A stretch of 64,000 nucleotides of DNA from Ruminococcaceae bacterium UBA6353 (lineage in GTDB: Bacteria; Bacillota; Clostridia; Oscillospirales; Acutalibacteraceae), in NCBI GenBank assembly GCA_002437905.1, contig DJRT01000010.1, forward strand, positions 24,643 to 88,642. The letters run 5' to 3'. The notes beneath the pieces were generated by a model that saw only the letters and a program-made list of their open reading frames with translations, was not told the origin of the DNA and searched no databases. The stretch's first letter is position 1; the number at the start of each line of letters is the position of its first letter. Made by a program: the position numbers and the translations under genes. Positions 8,054 to 15,779 of this stretch are shown piece after piece.

Positions 8054-10042
8054 ATGAACGAGCCGTTTTCGCCGCAAACACCCCGGTATATCTCGCCGGC
8101 GGGGGACGCCAATGTCCTTCCGGCCACGCCGCACCCCCGCAGAACCACCGACCGCCGGGATGCGGCAGCAGCGCTGGTGCTGCTGGTGCTGAGCGTACTT
8201 GGTGTCAGCCTTTCCCTGTTCGGGGGCTTCCACCTCGGTTACACCGTCAGTTATTTGGCGATCACCGGGTGCGGGCTTATCTATCTTTCCGGCCGGCGGA
8301 TCGCCGGCGAGGCAGGCGACCGCTGCCTGCGGGCAACCCCCTTCGCCTGTTTCTGTCTGCTGGCCGCCCTGGCCGGTGCCGGCGTGTTTGTGTGGCACAA
8401 TGACGCCGCCGGACGGTTTTTGCTGTTCTGCGGCACGGTGTTCCTGACCATGCTGGCACTGTGTGAGGCCACCGGCAACGGCAGCGGCGCCACCATCGGC
8501 GCCGTGCGGGATGCCGCCTGCATGCTGCTTATCCGGCCGATACAGCATCTGTCCGCACTCCGTGCGCTATTCCTTGCCCGCCGGGGCGATGCAGTAGAAA
8601 AGCGGCGCTGCGGTCCGGTGCTGATCGGTATTCTTTGCGCCATACCGGCACTGCTGGTGCTGGTGCCGCTGCTGATCGGCGCGGATGCTGCTTTCGAAAG
8701 CCTGCTGCAGCACACAGTGCTTGACCACCTCGGCGACGCCTTTATTTCGCTGCTGCTGGGGTTTGCGCTGTTCGTCCTGCTCTTCTGCCGGCTGTACAGC
8801 CTGCGCTACACGGCGCCGCAGAAAGCGGCCCCGGCCGCCACGGAACGCCGCGGAGCGGATGCGGCAGCGGTCAATGCCTTCCTGGGCGTGATCTGCGGGG
8901 TATATCTGCTGTACCTGTTTGCCCAGCTGGCGTATTTTGTCAGCGCCTTCGCCGGCATCCTGCCGGAGAATTACACCGTTGCACAATACGCCCGCCGCGG
9001 TTTCTTTGAGATGTGCGCCATCAGCCTGATCAACCTGCTGATCGCTGCGCTGACGCTGCTGATCAGCCGCCGCCGGGAGGGCAGGGCGCCGCTCTCCACC
9101 CGGCTGCTGCTGCTGTTCGTTCTGCTGTTCTCCATCGGCATGGTCGCCACAGCCCTGTCCAAGATGGTACTGTACATCGGCTCCTTCGGGATGACCCGTC
9201 TGCGCCTGCTGACCGGTCTGTTCATGCTGATGCTGGCGGGGATGCTGCTGTTCGTCTGTATCCGGTTGTTCCGCCCCCGCTTCGCCTATATGCGTGCCGG
9301 CATCATCGTGATTGCCCTGCTGGGGCTGCTGGCGGCCTATGCGGATGTCGACACGGTCATCGCGCGCTACAATGTCCGCGCCTGGCAGGCCGGCACCCTC
9401 AAGCAAATGGATGTCGAGGCGCTCGCCGAATTATCGGACGGCGCCGTGCCCTATCTGTTTGAGCTCTACAACAGCCGGGACAAGGCGATTGCCGCGCGCG
9501 CGGCTGAGGCACTGTACGACCGGCTGGAGACGCTGCCGCAGAAAAAAACCGGGCTGGCGTTCCTGCGCAGCTACAATATCGACGCCGCACGGGCAAGAGC
9601 TCTGCTGACCGCCCATGCCGAGCCGCTGCGGAAGCATCAGGAGGAAATGCAGGAGAAAATGGACGAAACCGCATACAGCAGTGAGCCGGAAAGCTACAAC
9701 GAGCAGCGGCTGGCCGAAGCAGTCGGCCTTTCCTGGTACAGCCAGCAGACCACTGCTCTTGGCTACGCCGGAGACTGCGAGATCTATCTCGTCTGCGACC
9801 CGACACTCACCGCCGCGCCGGATACCCGACTCACCATCGGGAACTATGTTGTTGAGGCCGCATGGCAAAGCACACCCGACCCCATCGGCGTGTACGCCGT
9901 GCTGCCCTCCGGCGAGGTCAAAGTGCTGCGAACGGCCTACAAAGATGGCGACCTGTCGATAGAGGCGGTGTATCCCCTGCTGCCGGCACCGATGCAGGGC
10001 GGAAAAGCGCCCCATTCCAAAGGGGGACCAGCCAATGCGTAA
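8054..10042 (+). CDS. DUF4153/DUF4173 family membrane protein
   Basis: This 662-residue protein has a polar N-terminal tail of about 35 residues, then roughly ten to twelve hydrophobic segments up to about residue 430, then a soluble C-terminal domain of about 230 residues. The membrane region resembles DUF4153/DUF4173 proteins, which are common in Firmicutes and have no known function. The ATG follows AAAAGGAG. The next gene overlaps its end by 8 bases, so the two are co-translated. The 20-bp repeat on its promoter points to a dedicated regulator that is not in the window. Confidence 0.75.
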   Translation: MNEPFSPQTPRYISPAGDANVLPATPHPRRTTDRRDAAAALVLLVLSVLGVSLSLFGGFHLGYTVSYLAITGCGLIYLSGRRIAGEAGDRCLRATPFACFCLLAALAGAGVFVWHNDAAGRFLLFCGTVFLTMLALCEATGNGSGATIGAVRDAACMLLIRPIQHLSALRALFLARRGDAVEKRRCGPVLIGILCAIPALLVLVPLLIGADAAFESLLQHTVLDHLGDAFISLLLGFALFVLLFCRLYSLRYTAPQKAAPAATERRGADAAAVNAFLGVICGVYLLYLFAQLAYFVSAFAGILPENYTVAQYARRGFFEMCAISLINLLIAALTLLISRRREGRAPLSTRLLLLFVLLFSIGMVATALSKMVLYIGSFGMTRLRLLTGLFMLMLAGMLLFVCIRLFRPRFAYMRAGIIVIALLGLLAAYADVDTVIARYNVRAWQAGTLKQMDVEALAELSDGAVPYLFELYNSRDKAIAARAAEALYDRLETLPQKKTGLAFLRSYNIDAARARALLTAHAEPLRKHQEEMQEKMDETAYSSEPESYNEQRLAEAVGLSWYSQQTTALGYAGDCEIYLVCDPTLTAAPDTRLTIGNYVVEAAWQSTPDPIGVYAVLPSGEVKVLRTAYKDGDLSIEAVYPLLPAPMQGGKAPHSKGGPANA

Positions 10043-10442
10043 CCTGCGGCTGGGCTATGCCGGCGTGGCCCTGCTCCTGCTGCTGACCGAGGTGGCCATC
10101 GCCCTGTGGGTACACGACCGCTTTGTGCGGCCATACCTTGGCGATGTGCTGGTGGTCATTCTGCTGCATGCCGCCGGACGCACCCTGCGGCCGTGCGGGT
10201 GGCGCTGGCTGCCGCTGCCGGTTTTCCTGCTGGCAGCGGCTGTGGAGACCGGGCAATACTTTCATCTGCTCACCCTGCTTGGCCTGGGGGATAATCGTTT
10301 TGCCCGTGTGCTTTTCGGCACCAGTTTTTCCTGGGGCGACCTGCTTTGCTACGCTGCCGGCTGCCTGCTCTGTGCCGGCGCCGACGCCATCGTCAGGCGG
10401 GTTCTCCCTGCCGGCAGACCGGCCGATCCCCCTGCAGGGTGA
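10035..10442 (+). CDS. DUF2809 family membrane protein
   Basis: This 135-residue protein has four hydrophobic segments. The pattern RLGYAG...LLTEVAIALW..DRFVRPYLGDVLVV is characteristic of DUF2809. It overlaps the preceding gene by 8 bases. Its 3' end overlaps the end of the convergent clpC gene by 50 bases, so its last 16 codons are antisense to clpC. The tail after residue 120 (GRPADPPAG) is polar. Function is unknown. Confidence 0.75.
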   Translation: MRNLRLGYAGVALLLLLTEVAIALWVHDRFVRPYLGDVLVVILLHAAGRTLRPCGWRWLPLPVFLLAAAVETGQYFHLLTLLGLGDNRFARVLFGTSFSWGDLLCYAAGCLLCAGADAIVRRVLPAGRPADPPAG

Positions 10443-12840
10443 TCTCGATCGTCTCCCCTTTCTGGTAGGCGCCGGCCAGCAACTGCTCGGCCAGCGGATC
10501 CTCTATGGTGCTTTGCAGCTGCCGGCGTAGCGGGCGGGCACCGTACACCGGGTCAAACCCGGTTTTCGCCAGCCACGCCGCCACGGCCGGCTCTGCACGG
10601 CAGCCATAGCCGAGCGTCTGCACGCGTGCGCACAGCCGGGCAAGCAGCCGGGCAGCAATCTGTTCCACCTCGGCCGGCGTGAGGGTGTGGAAAACGATCA
10701 CCTCATCCACCCGATTGAGAAACTCCGGGCGGAACAGGCGCCGGAGCTCACTCATAGCCGAGGCCCGCAGCGCTTTCGGGTCCTGCTGCGATGCTGCGGC
10801 AAAGCCCACGCGTCCGTCCCCCGCGATCTGCCGCGCGCCGACATTGGAGGTCATGATGATCAGCGTATGGCGGAAATCCACCCGCCGCCCCTGGGCATCG
10901 GTCAGCTGCCCATCCTCCAGTATCTGCAGCAGCATATTGAACACATCCGGGTGCGCCTTTTCAATCTCGTCGAACAGCAGCACCGAATAGGGACGGCTGC
11001 GCACCCGCTCGGTCAGCTGGCCGCCCTCATCATAGCCCACATAGCCGGGGGGCGAACCAACCAGGCGGGAAACGGTGTGCTTTTCCATATATTCCGACAT
11101 ATCCAGGCGGATCATGGCCTTTTCATCCCCGAAAAGCGCCTCGGCCAGCGCCTTGCACAGCTCCGTTTTTCCCACGCCGGTGGGGCCGAGGAAAATAAAG
11201 GAGCCGCCCGGCCGGTTCGGATCCTGCAGCCCCACGCGGCTGCGGCGCACCGCACGCGCCACGGCGCTGACCGCCTCCTCCTGCCCCACCAGCCGCTTAT
11301 GCAGCGTTTTCTCCAGGTGCTGCAGGCGTTCCTCCTCCTCGCGGGAGACCTGTTCCACCGGTATTCCCGTCCAGCCGGCCACAATGGCCGCAATATCCGC
11401 CGCATCCACCTCGCTGCCGTCGCCGGAGGAGCATTCGGCCTGCTGCCATTGCTCCCGCTCCTGCCGCAGCCGGTCCGCCAGCGTCTTTTCCTCATCCCGC
11501 AGCCGTGCCGCCAGTTCAAAATCCTGTTCGTGCACGGCTGCCTTTTTTTCTTCCCGCAGGCGGGCAGCCTCATTCTCCATCTGCCGCACGCCATCCGGCG
11601 CCGCATAGGCCTGCAGCCGCACCCGTGAGGCTGCCTCATCCATCAGATCAATCGCCTTATCCGGTAAAAACCGGTCGGGGATATACCGCACCGACAGCTT
11701 CACCGCCATTTCCAGCGCTTCATCCGTTATCCGTACCCGGTGGTGTGCTTCGTATTTATCCCGCAGCCCCCGCAGGATCTCCAGCGCCTGCTCCGGCGTC
11801 GGCTCCCCCACCGTAACCGGCTGGAACCGGCGCTCCAGCGCCGCGTCCTTTTCGATGTGGCGGCGGTATTCCGTCACCGTGGTGGCGCCGATCAGCTGCA
11901 GCTCCCCGCGCGCCAGCAGCGGCTTGAAGATATTGGCCGCATCCACTGCGCCCTCGGCCGCACCGGTGCCGATGAGGTTATGCAGCTCATCAATAAACAG
12001 CAGCACATCCCCCGCCTTCTCCACCTCGGCGATGGCGGTCTTTACCCGCTCCTCAAAATCCCCGCGGTACTTGGTGCCGGCCACCATGCCGGTCAGGTCC
12101 AGCGTTACCAGGCGCTTGCCCCGCAGCAGCTCCGGCACCTCGCCGGCGGCGATGCGCTGCGCCAGCCCCTCGGCCACGGCGGTCTTGCCCACCCCCGGCT
12201 CACCGATCAGGCAGGGGTTATTCTTCGTACGCCGGCACAGAATCTGGATCACCCGCCGGATCTCCTTTTCCCGGCCGATCACCGGATCCAGCCTCCCGGC
12301 ACGGGCCAGCCTGGTCAGATCCCGACCAAACTGCTCCAGCGTCGGGGTACGGGCGGCCTTCGTGTTCTCCGGACGGCTGCCGCTGATCTCCGGCGGCCCC
12401 TGGATATCCACTGCACGGGACAGATCGTGCAGCAGCTCGGCCGGGCGGCCGTCAAGCTGCTGCAGCAGGCGCACCGCCACGCTGGTGCTATCCCGCAGAA
12501 TGGCCGCCAGGATGTGCTCGGTGCCGGCAAAGCGCTGCTGGGTCATTGCCGCATCCGACAGCGCCGTTTCCATTGCCGCCTTGGCGCGCGGCGTCAGATC
12601 CTCCGGGGTGAGGGGACTGTACAGGCCGCTCGGCTCCATTTCCAGCAGCTTGCCGGCATAGCGCATGGTGGTGATGCCACGCGCCCCCAGCACCACGGCC
12701 GCCACGCCGCTGCCCTCCCGCAGCAGCCCCAGCAGAATATGCTCGGTGCCGATGTAGGTATGCCCCATCTCCCGCGCCGCATCCACCGCCAGATTCAGCG
12801 CCGTATTGGCCTTTTCCGTAAATCGCTTGAAACGGTACAT
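10393..12840 (-). CDS. clpC: ATP-dependent Clp protease ATP-binding subunit ClpC
   Basis: This 815-residue AAA+ unfoldase feeds proteins to ClpP. Domains in order are the double Clp-N repeat (about 1-145), AAA-1 with Walker A GEPGVGKT, a middle region with a UVR motif (HEQDFELAARLRDEE), AAA-2 with Walker A GPTGVGKT, and the C-terminal D2-small domain. Length and the UVR motif mark it as ClpC and not ClpB or ClpE. The start has AGGGAGG 7 bases upstream. The usual ctsR-mcsA-mcsB neighbours are absent, and no tandem CtsR heptads are seen; a 20-bp palindrome sits on the promoter instead. Confidence 0.92.
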   Translation of the reverse strand: MYRFKRFTEKANTALNLAVDAAREMGHTYIGTEHILLGLLREGSGVAAVVLGARGITTMRYAGKLLEMEPSGLYSPLTPEDLTPRAKAAMETALSDAAMTQQRFAGTEHILAAILRDSTSVAVRLLQQLDGRPAELLHDLSRAVDIQGPPEISGSRPENTKAARTPTLEQFGRDLTRLARAGRLDPVIGREKEIRRVIQILCRRTKNNPCLIGEPGVGKTAVAEGLAQRIAAGEVPELLRGKRLVTLDLTGMVAGTKYRGDFEERVKTAIAEVEKAGDVLLFIDELHNLIGTGAAEGAVDAANIFKPLLARGELQLIGATTVTEYRRHIEKDAALERRFQPVTVGEPTPEQALEILRGLRDKYEAHHRVRITDEALEMAVKLSVRYIPDRFLPDKAIDLMDEAASRVRLQAYAAPDGVRQMENEAARLREEKKAAVHEQDFELAARLRDEEKTLADRLRQEREQWQQAECSSGDGSEVDAADIAAIVAGWTGIPVEQVSREEEERLQHLEKTLHKRLVGQEEAVSAVARAVRRSRVGLQDPNRPGGSFIFLGPTGVGKTELCKALAEALFGDEKAMIRLDMSEYMEKHTVSRLVGSPPGYVGYDEGGQLTERVRSRPYSVLLFDEIEKAHPDVFNMLLQILEDGQLTDAQGRRVDFRHTLIIMTSNVGARQIAGDGRVGFAAASQQDPKALRASAMSELRRLFRPEFLNRVDEVIVFHTLTPAEVEQIAARLLARLCARVQTLGYGCRAEPAVAAWLAKTGFDPVYGARPLRRQLQSTIEDPLAEQLLAGAYQKGETIEITLQGDRPVCRQGEPA

Positions 12841-12860
12841 CCGCCCGCCTCCCTATACTC

Positions 12861-12890
12861 GTTATATTCTAATTAGAATATAGGCAGCAA
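12861..12890 (-). promoter_or_regulatory. Putative clpC promoter
   Basis: Read leftward, -35 TTGCTG (complement of 12885-12890) and -10 TATAAC (complement of 12861-12866) are 18 bases apart. The palindrome at 12863-12882 fills the spacer. Confidence 0.45.
12863..12882. promoter_or_regulatory. Perfect 20-bp palindrome (clpC operator candidate)
   Basis: TATATTCTAATTAGAATATA is a perfect dyad located 23-42 bases upstream of the clpC start codon. It differs from CtsR and CIRCE sites. A dimeric repressor bound here would block the promoter. Confidence 0.6.
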
Positions 12891-12920
12891 AACGCAGCAA
12901 TATACATCCGATTTCCTTGC

Positions 12921-12947
12921 ACCCCCTGCCCCCCTGGGGCATAGTAT
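12921..12947 (+). promoter_or_regulatory. Possible sigma-K-like promoter of the small Cys-rich gene
   Basis: An AC dinucleotide (12921-12922) lies 17 bases before CATAGTAT (12940-12947), resembling the AC-N16/17-CATANNNTA sigma-K pattern. The match is short and could be chance. Confidence 0.3.
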
Positions 12948-12971
12948 GGAGTGTAAGGAGGTGAAAGACAC

Positions 12972-13097
12972 ATGTGCCTGCGTAATCTCTTTGGGGGCAA
13001 CGACTGCACCTGGATCCTGTTCATCATCATCATCCTTCTGCTGATCGATGACGATTGCGGTGAGACGACCTCCGGCTGCGGCTGCGGCTGCAACTAA
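12972..13097 (+). CDS. Small Cys-rich single-span membrane peptide (41 aa)
   Basis: This 41-codon gene has a strong AAGGAGGTG 8 bases before its ATG and a strong terminator just after its stop, so it looks real despite its size. The peptide has a short head with two cysteines (MCLRNLFGGNDC), one hydrophobic span (WILFIIIILLLI, about 14-25), and a tail DDDC...CGCGCN with four more cysteines. It resembles small YjcZ-like or coat-associated peptides of spore formers in size and layout, but I do not recognise a family. A sigma-K-like promoter is possible. Confidence 0.65.
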   Translation: MCLRNLFGGNDCTWILFIIIILLLIDDDCGETTSGCGCGCN

Positions 13098-13110
13098 ACC
13101 TCCATGCTGA

Positions 13111-13149
13111 GACGGGCGCCGGAATTCCGGCGCCCGTCAACCTTTTTTT
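13111..13149 (+). terminator. Terminator of the small Cys-rich gene
   Basis: A 12-bp perfect stem (GACGGGCGCCGG with its complement, 13111-13138) has an AATT loop. The run TTTTTTT follows at 13143-13149. Confidence 0.88.
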
Positions 13150-13171
13150 CAAAAAACAGCACAAAAAAGGC

Positions 13172-13215
13172 AAAGAGCTGCCCGGCTGTGGTCATCCCAC
13201 GGCCGCGCAGCTCTT
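13172..13215 (-). terminator. Terminator of the AbrB-family gene
   Basis: AAGAGCTGC...GTGG pairs with CCAC...GCAGCTCTT. Read leftward, a T-rich tract with CCTTTTTT follows. Confidence 0.7.
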
Positions 13216-13232
13216 GTCCTCCCCAATGGAAC

Positions 13233-13481
13233 TTAGTCCTGCTGCTGTGCCAGCAGCTTGCGGCAATTGCCGCAGACATTCTTCCCCTTGAAGCTTTGGA
13301 TATCCCGGGCATTCCCGCAGAAGACGCATGCCGGCTCATACTTCTTCAGCATGATGACATTGTCCTCCACGAAGATCTCCAGGGCATCTTCCTCTCCAAG
13401 CTCCATCGTACGCCGCAATTCAATCGGAAGCACGATACGCCCCACATTGTCAATACGACGCACAATACCGGTAGAAATCAT
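13233..13481 (-). CDS. AbrB-family transition-state regulator with zinc-ribbon tail
   Basis: This 82-residue DNA-binding protein starts MISTGIVRRIDNVGRIVLPIELRRTM, the swapped-hairpin AbrB fold seen in AbrB, Abh and SpoVT. After residue 50 it carries two CxxC pairs (CVFCGN and CGNCRK), a putative zinc ribbon found in Clostridial members and absent from Bacillus AbrB. Such proteins act as growth-phase regulators. AAAGGAG lies 8 bases before the ATG. A consensus promoter with TTGACA precedes it, and it forms a single-gene transcript. Confidence 0.85.
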   Translation of the reverse strand: MISTGIVRRIDNVGRIVLPIELRRTMELGEEDALEIFVEDNVIMLKKYEPACVFCGNARDIQSFKGKNVCGNCRKLLAQQQD

Positions 13482-13542
13482 CAGCCCATCTCCTTTCAGC
13501 GGGGTCTGTAACCGGATCTACTCCCCAAATCCGATCACCTTT

Positions 13543-13571
13543 ATGATACCAAATGGCAGAAAAACTGTCAA
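13543..13571 (-). promoter_or_regulatory. Promoter of the AbrB-family gene
   Basis: Read leftward, -35 TTGACA (complement of 13566-13571) and -10 TATCAT (complement of 13543-13548) are 17 bases apart. The 322-base stretch between abrB and the helicase holds only this promoter, the helicase promoter and its leader. Confidence 0.75.
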
Positions 13572-13632
13572 TAGAAAGCGTCCGCTTTTTTTCGGAAATC
13601 GTCGCAAAAAAGGGCTTTTGCCGCCCGCATGC

Positions 13633-13661
13633 TTGCTTTTTGTCGAAATGTTTGGTATAAT
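13633..13661 (+). promoter_or_regulatory. Promoter of the DEAD-box helicase
   Basis: -35 TTGCTT (13633-13638) and -10 TATAAT (13656-13661) are 17 bases apart. The resulting mRNA leader is about 135 nt long. Confidence 0.7.
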
Positions 13662-13704
13662 GACGACATTGTTGTTCTTCCTCAGCGATGCTGCCAGGCT
13701 TTTT

Positions 13705-13776
13705 CATATATATAGGTATATATGTTATCCCGTGCCGCAGAGGCTGCGCCGCCCCTACGCAAGGTATCTGCGTATC
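13705..13776 (+). promoter_or_regulatory. Structured leader of the DEAD-box helicase mRNA
   Basis: CATATATA (13705-13712) and TATATATG (13717-13724) form a perfect AU-only hairpin with a TAGG loop. TACGCA and TGCGTA form a second small stem near 13757-13775. Long leaders are common on cold-induced helicase genes; a regulatory role here is inferred. Confidence 0.4.
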
Positions 13777-13803
13777 CGCAAAAAAGAAAGGATCGTTCCC
13801 TAA

Positions 13804-14973
13804 ATGAGTGAGAGTGAAAACACCTTTGCTGCCCTGCAGCTCAGCGAACCGACCCTGAAGGCCCTGGAGGCGATGGGGTTCCGGGAGCCGACACCGGTAC
13901 AGAGCCGCACCATCCCCCTGATGATGGATGGCCGCGATGTGATCGCCAAGGCACCCACCGGCACCGGAAAGACCTGTGCCTTCGGTATTCCCCTGATCGA
14001 GTGCCTGAATCCGGACATGAAGGATCTGCAGGCAGTCGTGCTGTGCCCCACGCGTGAGCTGTGTGAGCAGATCACCACCGACCTGCGTGCACTTATCCGC
14101 TTCAATCCGGCCATCCGCATTGCCTCCATCTACGGCGGACAGCCGATGAACCGCCAGGTAGACGCACTGAAAAAGCACCCCCATATCGTGGTAGCCACCC
14201 CGGGGCGGCTGCTGGATCACATGGGGCGCGGCAATGTGTGGCTGGGCAACCTGTACACCGCCGTACTGGACGAGGCAGATGAAATGCTGAAGATGGGCTT
14301 CATCAAGGATGTTCGCCGCATTCTCAATGCCACGCCGGGCGATACACAGGTGGTGATGTTCAGCGCCACCATCTCCCGCGAGGTGATGGATGTGGCCTGG
14401 GAATACCAGCATGACGCCGTGAAGATCCAGGTGGAGGCCGAGGGCGAAGACCGCCCGCGCATCCGGCAGTTTCTTGTGCGCTCCGGCGGCTCCCAACGGC
14501 TGGAGGATATGCTGGACATCATCGCCGCGGAGGACTACCACCGGGTGATGGTCTTTGCCAATATGAAATGCACCGTCAAGCAGCTGACCGAACGGCTGCA
14601 GAAGCGCCGCGGCTCGGTCGACTGCCTGCACGGCGATATGCCGCAGGCGCTGCGCAACAAGGTGATGGCCAAATTCCGTGAAAACAAGCTGGAAATTCTG
14701 GTAGCCACCGATGTGGCTGCGCGCGGCATTGATGTGGAGGATGTGGAAGCGGTATTCAACTACGATATACCGGAGGAGAACGAATACTACCTGCACCGCA
14801 TCGGCCGCACCGGCCGCGCCAAGCGGCAGGGCACCGCCTACACCTTCTTTACCGACGCAGATCGCTTCCGCCTGCGCGATATTTTGAAGTACACGCGCTC
14901 CGAGGCAACGGAGCTGCGCTTTGACGAGACGCGCCACCTGGTTCCCGCCACCGCGCCGGAGGCTGCCGAGTAA
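13804..14973 (+). CDS. DEAD-box ATP-dependent RNA helicase
   Basis: This 389-residue protein is a minimal two-domain DEAD-box helicase that unwinds RNA duplexes. Motifs in order: Q motif (FREPTPVQSRTIP), I (APTGTGKT), Ia (PTRELCEQ), Ib (TPGRLLD), II (DEAD), III (SAT), and VI (HRIGRTGRAKRQG). The short C-terminus lacks the extensions of CshA or DbpA, so I give no gene name. AAAGAAAGGATC precedes the ATG. It stands alone between a structured leader and a strong terminator. Likely roles are RNA turnover or ribosome assembly. Confidence 0.9.
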   Translation: MSESENTFAALQLSEPTLKALEAMGFREPTPVQSRTIPLMMDGRDVIAKAPTGTGKTCAFGIPLIECLNPDMKDLQAVVLCPTRELCEQITTDLRALIRFNPAIRIASIYGGQPMNRQVDALKKHPHIVVATPGRLLDHMGRGNVWLGNLYTAVLDEADEMLKMGFIKDVRRILNATPGDTQVVMFSATISREVMDVAWEYQHDAVKIQVEAEGEDRPRIRQFLVRSGGSQRLEDMLDIIAAEDYHRVMVFANMKCTVKQLTERLQKRRGSVDCLHGDMPQALRNKVMAKFRENKLEILVATDVAARGIDVEDVEAVFNYDIPEENEYYLHRIGRTGRAKRQGTAYTFFTDADRFRLRDILKYTRSEATELRFDETRHLVPATAPEAAE

Positions 14974-15052
14974 TCTACCCACACAGGGCATTGCACCGCT
15001 TTCTGATCATAGTTTTGCCTCCGTATACACATTCCAAAACCGCTGTATTCCA

Positions 15053-15093
15053 CCGCGGCTGACTGCATACCCCGCAGTCAGCCGCGGTTTTTT
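15053..15093 (+). terminator. Terminator of the DEAD-box helicase
   Basis: A 14-bp perfect stem, CCGCGGCTGACTGC with its complement, is followed by TTTTTT at 15088-15093. Confidence 0.9.
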
Positions 15094-15123
15094 GCAGAAA
15101 TTCATTTGGGAATTGCATGCATA

Positions 15124-15152
15124 TTGCATGTTTTTTCACAAAATCGTATAAT
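15124..15152 (+). promoter_or_regulatory. Isolated promoter in the AT-rich spacer
   Basis: -35 TTGCAT (15124-15129) and -10 TATAAT (15147-15152) are exactly 17 bases apart. No coding gene follows for 600 bases. Confidence 0.5.
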
Positions 15153-15159
15153 TATTCTT

Positions 15160-15245
15160 TTTAAGCGACGCTTTTCCGGCGGTTTTTCCGGATTTCGACC
15201 CCCAAATCCAGCACTTTGGGGGCAATACTCGGTAGCGTTTTTGGT
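15160..15245 (+). ncRNA. Candidate small RNA in the spacer
   Basis: Downstream of the isolated promoter is a perfect 8-bp stem, CCCCCAAA (15199-15206) with TTTGGGGG (15215-15222). Flanking GCGACGC and TAGCGTTTTT could extend pairing and end with a U run near 15241. The gene and its ends are a guess from structure alone. Confidence 0.25.
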
Positions 15246-15496
15246 TGGTTGCACAAAATTTTCGACGGATTTTCCCATTTTCGATTTTGCCTCCAAAATT
15301 GGTATTATACGGGATTTTTCCTTGAAAAAGTTACAGCATTGTCATAATTTCATTCTGACAGCCGGCATCTTAACCAAAAAATTTCTTTTTCAGACCGGAT
15401 TTTTGACGCGCTCTTTTTGCGGAGTTTTTTCCGGTTTTTTCCTGATTTCGTCTTTTATTTGTGCAGGTTGCCTATATTTTTGCGTTTCAGGGCAGT

Positions 15497-15525
15497 TTGA
15501 CATGGCGAAACGATGTGCGTATAAT
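15497..15525 (+). promoter_or_regulatory. Perfect promoter of the G5/3D-domain gene
   Basis: TTGACA (15497-15502) and TATAAT (15520-15525) are separated by 17 bases. The mRNA would carry a leader of about 250 nt with no recognised riboswitch. Confidence 0.8.
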
Positions 15526-15779
15526 GGCGACAGTACGAAAGCGACGAACCCCCTTGCCAATTTAACGGCCGTGAGCGGTACACACAGTTTTTCCTTGTCC
15601 GTTCGGCCGTCAATAGCGCGGCGCTCCGCTGCCATCCACTCCAAACCGGCATCCGACACCCCGGCCGGCAGGGCAAAACGGATGGGACCGGCGTGAGCAG
15701 GCAGGACTTGCATAAGTTTCCGGAATTTGCCCATACTGTAGATGCATTCCTGCTACCGCCGAGAGAAAGGACGCGTTTT

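Larger units (their letters stand above)
14974..15779. other. 806-bp spacer without a protein gene
   Basis: No believable coding frame is found. From about 15100 to 15500 the base composition drops sharply in GC compared with neighbours. The spacer holds the helicase terminator, an isolated promoter at 15124-15152 followed by an RNA-like hairpin, and a perfect promoter at 15497-15525 that gives the cell-wall gene a 250-nt leader. A reading frame on the plus strand (15106-15696) has no start signals or domain and looks accidental. Confidence 0.6.

Noticed and set aside
12841..12970. CtsR or CIRCE operator before clpC
   Set aside because: Neither the tandem CtsR heptads nor the TTAGCACTC/GAGTGCTAA dyad is present.
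15106..15696. 196-codon frame in the AT-rich spacer
   Set aside because: It lacks a ribosome site, runs through a promoter, and is Phe/Ser-rich from T-runs without any domain.
15532..15779. Cyclic-di-AMP (ydaO-type) riboswitch in the leader of the G5/3D gene
   Set aside because: Such genes often carry it, but I could not find its conserved blocks in order, so I make no claim.
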